Origin: an uncultured Eubacteriales bacterium
GTDB taxonomy: Bacteria; Bacillota; Clostridia; Oscillospirales; Acutalibacteraceae
Direction of reading: 5' to 3'
Assembly (NCBI GenBank): GCA_934456435.1
Contig: CAKSHH010000006.1
Location: 66,878-130,877 of the forward strand
Length of the DNA stretch: 64,000 bases
How positions within the stretch are numbered: the stretch's first letter is position 1; each line of letters opens with the position of its first letter. Position numbers and translations under genes: made by a program. Below, piece by piece: positions 59,015-64,000 of this stretch. Under the pieces are notes generated by a model. That model saw only the letters and a list, made by a program, of their open reading frames with translations, was not told the origin of the DNA and made no database searches.

Positions 59015-60070
59015 TTATATGGCTTGCAATGCTTCAAGAGTATGCGAACTTTGCTTTTTTATTTTGCTAATATACGCTGTCATATAATCATAGTCGGGAT
59101 CTCCATCGGTGTTTACAGGCAATTTTATTACAAAATCCCTCTTGATATGAGCATTTAATTCTTTAATAAATGCTCGATAATTATTTTGACTCTCTTTAAA
59201 TATTGCAGTGGCAATAAATTGCTTTGCTTCAAAGGTGACATTTTCTTTTGGAATTAAAACTGCAACATTCTGACTCGTATAAAAAGGTTCTTCCTGAATA
59301 AAACATGAGCCCAAATATGCACCGCCTAACGCTAAAGTTAAACAACCTGAATCATAAGGAGTTAACCCCTTTATTTCGTTAACTTTTTGGGTTATACCAT
59401 TATTAAAATTTGAGCGACCTACAAAGCTTATTTTAGGTATGGTTGTATCCATTTTTGCTTTATCTAATTTAGTGCCGGAATCGATCTCAAATATATCATA
59501 TAAATGAAAGTTTCGCCACTCTTTTGCATCGATTTTTCGAAAAACAGCAGATTGCTTCGCTGACTGCAATTTAGTCAGCGAAGCGCTGACTGCAATTTCT
59601 CGATTTTTCATATATTCTTCCATATATGAAAAATCGGGTTGATGATTCTCATCAACAGGGAGCATAATTGTCTCTTCTGCAATAACGTCTTTATTCGCCA
59701 TATCGCTGTAATAATACTTTTTACAAACCGTGCTTATAATAGTTGCTATAAAGCACCCACTGTACTCATTGATACTATCATTATATAGCATTATTATGGA
59801 AGATCCAGCGCCACCTCGACCTAGGAAATCATTCTTTTGATAAAAAGTGCTGCCATCTATTGGGCTTACAGTAATGCAGTTTCCCTTATCAAGTATTTCC
59901 CCAGTTTTAGGACATAAGTATTTCAAAACGCCGTTATTGTAGTTTCCTGACGCAACAAAAGGTACATCACCATCGTCATATTTTGACTGACTTCTCGCCG
60001 CTGGGCGCTTTACAGTAAAAAGCGAACGGATTTTAAAAGGCTCCCACTTCGACGTATCAATTTTTCCCAC
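59015..60070 (-). CDS. Restriction-modification DNA specificity subunit (BcgI-B/HsdS-like)
   Basis: This 351-residue protein has two target-recognition domains: WEPFKIRSLFTVKRP..VPFVASGNYNNGVLKY and WRNFHLYDIFEIDSGT..ISFVGRSNFNNGITQK. Helical spacers ITLT-like (AVSASLTKLQSAKQSAVF; SHTLEALQAI end) follow each, the usual HsdS layout. It recognises a bipartite DNA site. GTG 60070 follows GGAGG by 8 bases and overlaps the nuclease-methylase stop by 14 bases, so they are coupled. Length is close to that of BcgI-B. Confidence 0.87.
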   Translation of the reverse strand: MGKIDTSKWEPFKIRSLFTVKRPAARSQSKYDDGDVPFVASGNYNNGVLKYLCPKTGEILDKGNCITVSPIDGSTFYQKNDFLGRGGAGSSIIMLYNDSINEYSGCFIATIISTVCKKYYYSDMANKDVIAEETIMLPVDENHQPDFSYMEEYMKNREIAVSASLTKLQSAKQSAVFRKIDAKEWRNFHLYDIFEIDSGTKLDKAKMDTTIPKISFVGRSNFNNGITQKVNEIKGLTPYDSGCLTLALGGAYLGSCFIQEEPFYTSQNVAVLIPKENVTFEAKQFIATAIFKESQNNYRAFIKELNAHIKRDFVIKLPVNTDGDPDYDYMTAYISKIKKQSSHTLEALQAI

Positions 60071-61928
60071 TGTAATCACCTCCATTTTTCAGCATAATTG
60101 AAACATAATCATCTTTCGACTCCACAGAACTGCTATACAGTACCTTGGTCAGCAGTTTTTCGCCAAATTCCTTAACATCAATGCCCTCTTTGAACATCAG
60201 ATAATCCATCATTGTTTTAGTGAAATCTTCTTCGCTAATTTCAAATTCTTTTTCAGGGACTTGATAACTTAAATGTTCAGAAGGCTTTATCCATTTTATT
60301 GTATTATCGCCAGATTGTTTTCGAATTATCTCAACCCATTTATCCTCAATGCTCTGCCATCTATCCTTAATATCCTGTCTGCCTTGATTTTTGACCGTTT
60401 CCAAACCATCATCCTCTATATAGCAGGTAAAAATCTCTTTATTGTTTTGTGGAGTACCTGACTCAAAAATAAAGATGGAAGTTGTTACACCCTCAGAAAA
60501 TATTTTTTCTGGCAATTTAATTATTTTCTCTAAGGTGCTATGCTTGAGTAGTTTAGCTCCATTGTCCTTTTCCAGTTTTTTATCAGGGAGAATAAAAGCA
60601 CATTTTGTATGTGGCGGTACATTTAAAAGAACATTATTTACAATTGTTAAGCAACCGTATTTGCGCTCAAAAGGGGGATTCATCAAAACTTTTGTTATGT
60701 AGTTATTTGTAAGGATGAGGTTGCCGTTCTTGTCCTTCTGGAATTCTCCTTTTTTGTTAGTTTTATAGCTTTTTGATTTTATCCAGTCGCAAGCTTCTTG
60801 TGTACGTGTGTCCAATTGCTCCAAATTGGTTTTTCCATCTTTATGGATAAGCATATTTGCACAGGCAAGAGCAAATATTTCCCTGTCGAACTCAATGCCA
60901 AACAACTGTGTTTCTTTGATTTCCGGTGCTTTCTTGGCATTTATGCCACCCGCTTCTTTAATCATGTTGCACATGGATTTTACAAGAAATGCACCGGAGC
61001 CGCAAGCGGCATCCAATATTCTGTCATTTTGATCTATATCAATGAGGCGGTACATAAATGAGGTAATGTGGTCAGGGGTGAACACTTGCCCGCTTTCGGA
61101 TTTCTTTTTATAACGGTTAAACTCATTGAAAAATATACCCATTACATCTTCGCCATTCCAATAATCCGAATTAACGCAATCGGAAATTTCAGAAACCCAT
61201 TTAATGAAGTTATCAATTGCTTCTTGATTAGAAGCATTATTCATTTTGATTTCGGAATAAACTTCAATCAATAAATCTAGTTTTAAGTTTTGTTTTTTAC
61301 TTTCTTCTAATGATTTTGATAAGGTGCTTAAAATTGAATTTTTCATAAGTGAAAAATTCATACCTTTAATTAGTATTGCATCGTATCTTTTGGCAACCAA
61401 AGCACAAGCGGTAAAAATCATTCTGTGATACAAATTTTTAATACCAAACTCTGTATGCAAGCAATCGTTGATTTTCTTTGTAAGATTATAAATGCGTTGT
61501 TTATCTATGGCATTCTTGGTGAAAAGGGCAATATAATATGTCTTATTTTGAAGAGTTGCTGAAACCTCAGTATCTTCAATGTTGTTCTTAAAAACACGAA
61601 CATCTATGCCATTATATAGAATACCGACTACTTGCTTATATTTTGTCGCAACAATGTTGCAGTTTTTTATAAGTTCATCAATCCACTTTTGATTAGATAT
61701 ATCTTCTGCTTCTGACTTAGTTTCAAGTATTATGGCTGGCATATTATGATCATCAGGCAAATACCATCCGTCAGGTTTGTCATTTATGCCAGTAAATCCT
61801 AATTGATTAAAGGTTGTAATTTGTCCAGTACCTTGTTGCACTTTTGCTTCTGCGGCATCAAAGCCCAATATGATTTTAGCGCTATCTCTAACTTGATCTT
61901 CCGTGCGATAAGTAGCTTTCTTTATCAT
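60057..61928 (-). CDS. Fused restriction nuclease/N6-adenine methyltransferase (BcgI-A-like, type IIB/IIG)
   Basis: This is a 623-residue protein. Residues 1-130 form a PD-(D/E)XK nuclease: Asp53 in DKPDGW and Glu69-x-Lys71 in IILETKSE. A helical linker leads to the N6-MTase with SAM motif ILDAACGSGAFLVKS (about 306) and catalytic NPPF (about 416). There is no separate HsdR or helicase, which sets it apart from type I. Size and pairing with one S subunit resemble BcgI, which cuts on both sides of its site. ATG 61928 follows AGGAGG. Confidence 0.86.
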   Translation of the reverse strand: MIKKATYRTEDQVRDSAKIILGFDAAEAKVQQGTGQITTFNQLGFTGINDKPDGWYLPDDHNMPAIILETKSEAEDISNQKWIDELIKNCNIVATKYKQVVGILYNGIDVRVFKNNIEDTEVSATLQNKTYYIALFTKNAIDKQRIYNLTKKINDCLHTEFGIKNLYHRMIFTACALVAKRYDAILIKGMNFSLMKNSILSTLSKSLEESKKQNLKLDLLIEVYSEIKMNNASNQEAIDNFIKWVSEISDCVNSDYWNGEDVMGIFFNEFNRYKKKSESGQVFTPDHITSFMYRLIDIDQNDRILDAACGSGAFLVKSMCNMIKEAGGINAKKAPEIKETQLFGIEFDREIFALACANMLIHKDGKTNLEQLDTRTQEACDWIKSKSYKTNKKGEFQKDKNGNLILTNNYITKVLMNPPFERKYGCLTIVNNVLLNVPPHTKCAFILPDKKLEKDNGAKLLKHSTLEKIIKLPEKIFSEGVTTSIFIFESGTPQNNKEIFTCYIEDDGLETVKNQGRQDIKDRWQSIEDKWVEIIRKQSGDNTIKWIKPSEHLSYQVPEKEFEISEEDFTKTMMDYLMFKEGIDVKEFGEKLLTKVLYSSSVESKDDYVSIMLKNGGDYSGKN

Positions 61929-61943
61929 TTGTTTTTCCTCCTC

Positions 61944-62840
61944 TTATTGCCACTTGCTCTCCAAAGCAATCCACTTTTCTTCAAATTCTTTATTTCTAAC
62001 CACCGCAGTAAACGGCTCTATCAAAAACTCTTTAATGGTTTTCAGTACTGTGTTAAAATCAGCGGTTTTAGTATCTATCTTCCTGCAAAATGCTTTCCAT
62101 TTCTTTTGCATTGTTTCATTTTCGGCAAAAGCCATAACCTGCTCAAATTGTTCAACCGTAAAGGTGTGTCCACGATTTTCAAAAGTCTTTTTAAGTGCTT
62201 TTGTCAGCGTAGCTCCGTCAAAATCAAACTTATTGGCAAGATAATAAATATCATAATAATCTTTCATTCGGCTTGAAAATTCCATTAAATCAAGAATTGC
62301 ATCAAGCTTTTCGGCAATTGTCGTTTCCAACGAATATGTATTTACCATCGGAGCGTCAAAATCGGAAAGCTGTGTAGGAATTTTTCGCTTTTCCTGCTTT
62401 GGCACAATAACATCACCTACGCCAAAATCAATACTAAACGGTGTTCTGGTGTTCTTAATACGAGCAACTACCGATGCACCGATTCCTGCATATTTTTTCG
62501 CAACGGCGATAGGAGCAACATCTTTAATCTCAAAAGTGATAAAGTCATTACCGGTGGGTGTAGCGATAATTTCCTCCAACACGGCTTTTAACTGCTCTGG
62601 CGTATTTGGGATTTGTCTGAGCAAAAAATCAACATCAACCGTTACTCGGCTGTCAAAATCGGTAAGGGAATAGATAAACAATCCGCCTTTCAGTACAAGG
62701 TTTTCTGCATATTTGGATTTTTCCAAACGGCGCAGAAACTCCTCTTGGCAAAAGAGCTGCAGACAAAGCTGATAGCTTCTGCCGCTTATCTGAGCCCTAT
62801 TTTTCAGTCGTGCAAGCACGGATGCCGCTATATCAGCCAT
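61944..62840 (-). CDS. abiEii: AbiEii-family nucleotidyltransferase toxin
   Basis: In this 298-residue protein the nucleotidyltransferase core has LVLKGGLFIYSLTDFDSRVTVDVDFLL (GG..and Asp-x-Asp metal site, about 48-73) and ETTIAEKLDAILD..SSRMKDYYDIYYLA further on, the AbiEii signature. Type IV toxins of this family modify tRNA 3' ends and halt growth during phage infection. It overlaps the AbiEi stop by 8 bases. GAGGT precedes ATG 62840. Confidence 0.92.
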   Translation of the reverse strand: MADIAASVLARLKNRAQISGRSYQLCLQLFCQEEFLRRLEKSKYAENLVLKGGLFIYSLTDFDSRVTVDVDFLLRQIPNTPEQLKAVLEEIIATPTGNDFITFEIKDVAPIAVAKKYAGIGASVVARIKNTRTPFSIDFGVGDVIVPKQEKRKIPTQLSDFDAPMVNTYSLETTIAEKLDAILDLMEFSSRMKDYYDIYYLANKFDFDGATLTKALKKTFENRGHTFTVEQFEQVMAFAENETMQKKWKAFCRKIDTKTADFNTVLKTIKEFLIEPFTAVVRNKEFEEKWIALESKWQ

Positions 62841-63438
62841 TTAGCAATACCTCCATCAATTCGGTAACTTTTTTATATACACGCAGCTTTTTTGCATACG
62901 CAGAAAGGTTGCTCAGGTTTTTCTTTGAATCATTTGCGTAAGCATTGAGCGCTTTATTAAAAATCTCATTGTCAAGTTTTGAACGGTATTTAAAACAATC
63001 GCAAATAGTCCTTTCACGGTCGTAAACAGGGAGCGTTACACCGTCAAAATCATCTTCTGTCTTGCCTACATCAATTATATTCTTTTGAATGTAATACGCT
63101 TTAACTGGCAATTCCCGAATATTTGAAATTTGATTTCTGTAAGTTCGAGGAACCGCTATTGACCATTCTCTTGGTGTAAAATCACTATATCCATAGTGGA
63201 ACAAAGCTGACTCGACACAAACTATTCCGTAAGGCAACAGACTTGAAATTAGTTGTTCTTCACTTATATTATAATTATCAGGAAGTTGGTAAAAGCCATT
63301 TCGTATTCTTTCAATAACTCCGTCCTTGCACAGCTTTGCAATATCATAATTTGAAAGCCCTGCATTTTTAAAATCGGAAGTTTTTGCAATTGCACCAACA
63401 TTTTTAAAAACATTTTTTGCAGTAGTTTCTTTCGACAA
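62833..63438 (-). CDS. abiEi: AbiEi-family antitoxin/repressor
   Basis: In this 201-residue protein an N-terminal winged helix (FKNAGLSNYDIAKLCKDGVIERIRNGFYQLP) is followed by the AbiEi C-domain (VCVESALFHYGYSDFTPREWSIAVPR, DRERTICDCFKYR). It represses the operon and neutralises AbiEii. The start is not certain: TTG 63438 follows a GGTGA, and no better codon is near. It is the first gene of the whole defence operon, so it may control the RM and Shedu genes too. Confidence 0.9.
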   Translation of the reverse strand: MSKETTAKNVFKNVGAIAKTSDFKNAGLSNYDIAKLCKDGVIERIRNGFYQLPDNYNISEEQLISSLLPYGIVCVESALFHYGYSDFTPREWSIAVPRTYRNQISNIRELPVKAYYIQKNIIDVGKTEDDFDGVTLPVYDRERTICDCFKYRSKLDNEIFNKALNAYANDSKKNLSNLSAYAKKLRVYKKVTELMEVLLNG

Positions 63439-63614
63439 CGGTTCACCAACTTTCTGCGTACATTTAATAAATTCAGTACGCAGATTTATTATAACAGATT
63501 TTTGATAAAATACAATATATTTTCAAAAATATCTAAATATCAGAATATTAATATTAGCTGCATTGCCGGTAAAAGATATATAATCAAAGCAATCGACTTT
63601 ATCGCTTTAAAGTG

Positions 63615-63643
63615 TTGACTTTGGCTTGCATCTATGTTACAAT
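63615..63643 (+). promoter_or_regulatory. Rightward promoter near the right end of the element
   Basis: TTGACT 63615-63620, 17 bases, TACAAT 63638-63643. No intact gene follows before attR. The stretch 63,439-63,614 is A/T-rich, presumably holding the leftward defence-operon promoter, which I cannot fix. Confidence 0.6.
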
Positions 63644-63684
63644 GCAATTGATATTACTGAGATATTGTTTGGCGAATAACTGAG

Positions 63685-63735
63685 TTGAGCGAGTTTAAAG
63701 ACACCCTTGCAAAAAAGTTGAATGAGCTCCAATGA
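63685..63735 (+). pseudogene. Remnant of an XRE-like regulator start
   Basis: TTG 63685 opens 16 codons reading SEFKDTLAKKLNELQ and a stop. This resembles the first helix of element-borne XRE regulators and stops before the HTH. It follows the promoter at 63,615. It may be only a remnant or a micropeptide. Confidence 0.35.
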
Positions 63736-63763
63736 AATTGCTCTGTCATAGTTAATAGAACTA

Positions 63764-63781
63764 CGACAACACAATGACAAC
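63764..63781. other. Integrase arm-type repeat, right end
   Basis: CGACAACACAATGACAAC matches the left-end arm site (51,859-51,876) in unit and 11-base spacing. Confidence 0.65.
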
Positions 63782-63883
63782 AGGAATTGTGACACCTCAT
63801 AATTCTTAGATAATCTGAATAATCCCGATAGCCCAAGCCAAATCTCTTATACAAAATTGTTTAAGTTGTGGCTTTGCGGAGCG

Positions 63884-63895
63884 AGTGGGAATAAA
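63884..63895 (+). other. Right attachment core
   Basis: GAGTGGGAATAA, identical to the guaA end at 51,788-51,799. Confidence 0.8.
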
Positions 63896-63912
63896 TATTT
63901 AGTGTTTTCTGA

Positions 63913-63961
63913 ATCCTGAAAAACGTTGGTAATACAGCGTTTTTCAGGATTTTTCTTTTTT
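63913..63961 (+). terminator. Terminator right of attR, possibly the displaced guaA terminator
   Basis: ATCCTGAAAAACG and CGTTTTTCAGGAT form a 13-bp perfect stem, followed by TTTTCTTTTTT. Confidence 0.88.
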
Positions 63962-63964
63962 AGC

Positions 63965-63986
63965 GGCTACAAATTGGCTACATTTG
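63965..63986. other. Arm-type direct repeat of a second integrase
   Basis: GGCTACA-AATT-GGCTACATTTG: two GGCTACA units 11 bases apart, spaced from the attR core much like the GACAAC repeats are from attL. It suggests another element begins here. Confidence 0.5.
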
Positions 63987-64000
63987 CAGCGATTTTTGTA

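Larger units (their letters stand above)
51788..63895. mobile_element. Integrative and mobilizable element in the 3' end of guaA (about 12.1 kb)
   Basis: It is bounded by the 12-bp direct repeat GAGTGGGAATAA (51,788-51,799 and 63,884-63,895), the last codons of guaA. It contains an integrase, excisionase, RepA-like ATPase, MobC-like and MobV relaxase genes but no type IV secretion genes, so it would need a helper conjugative element. Cargo is an XRE-linked unknown gene and a five-gene defence operon. The cargo is more A/T-rich than the flanking chromosome. The boundaries are read directly; mobility is inferred. Confidence 0.88.

Noticed and set aside
60057..61928. Type I restriction HsdM with a missing HsdR
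   Set aside because: A nuclease core is fused at the N-terminus and no helicase gene is present, which fits a type IIB/IIG enzyme instead.
1..64000. tRNA, rRNA and CRISPR arrays
   Set aside because: No cloverleaf with TTCGA-type arm, no rRNA-like sequence and no regularly spaced repeats were seen by eye; a covariance search would be needed to exclude them fully.

Overview
The window looks like a chromosome segment of a spore-forming, low-to-mid GC Gram-positive anaerobe of the class Clostridia, plausibly a gut Oscillospirales/Ruminococcaceae-type lineage. The reasons are a SipL-like SPOCS/LysM protein behind a sigma-E-type promoter, a GerA/SpoVAF-type spore membrane protein, a Crh-like HPr, a tryptophan T-box, a perfect Gram-positive LexA box, strong GGAGG Shine-Dalgarno sites and frequent GTG/TTG starts. 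No species can be named from sequence alone. No tRNA, rRNA or CRISPR array was seen.

Layout: 1-11.3 kb holds a truncated metallophosphoesterase, small regulators with a structured minus-strand RNA between them, trpS, a DUF2804/PPOX/Sir2 group and an FtsW/RodA plus class B PBP pair. 11.5-20.2 kb holds manA, a lone SOS-boxed gene that looks like a phage tail fibre, the SipL-like gene, a GtrA/GT-C pair and a sugar epimerase/oxidoreductase operon. 20.2-25.7 kb holds rplM-rpsI with a duplicated 3' end, a cytidylate-kinase-like gene and a Trp T-box followed by a Trp-containing leader peptide and a trpXYZ-type ABC importer. 25.7-33.3 kb is transcribed leftwards: a spore operon, then an exopolysaccharide operon. 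33.3-43 kb is housekeeping (M20 dipeptidase, coaD, rsmD, uvrC, crh-like, trmD, rimM) plus an alpha-galactosidase. 43-51.8 kb holds radC, MarR/MATE, an amino-acid ABC importer, purA and guaA.

51,788-63,895 is a 12.1-kb integrative and mobilizable element inserted at the 3' end of guaA, bounded by a 12-bp direct repeat. It carries an XRE regulator with a partner gene, an excisionase, a tyrosine integrase, MobC-like, RepA-like and MobV genes, an iteron dyad and a probable oriT, and a frameshifted tnpV. Its cargo is a leftward defence operon: AbiEi, AbiEii, a BcgI-like fused nuclease-methylase, its specificity subunit and a Shedu-type nuclease. Integrase-arm-like repeats to the right of attR suggest that a second element follows.

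The most interesting candidates are: (1) the 155-nt minus-strand RNA at 2.2-2.3 kb, with its own promoter, a potential pseudoknot and competing terminator/antiterminator pairings upstream of an XRE gene; (2) the SOS-controlled solitary tail-fibre-like protein; (3) T-box plus leader-peptide control of Trp uptake; (4) the AbiE/type IIB RM/Shedu operon on the guaA element.
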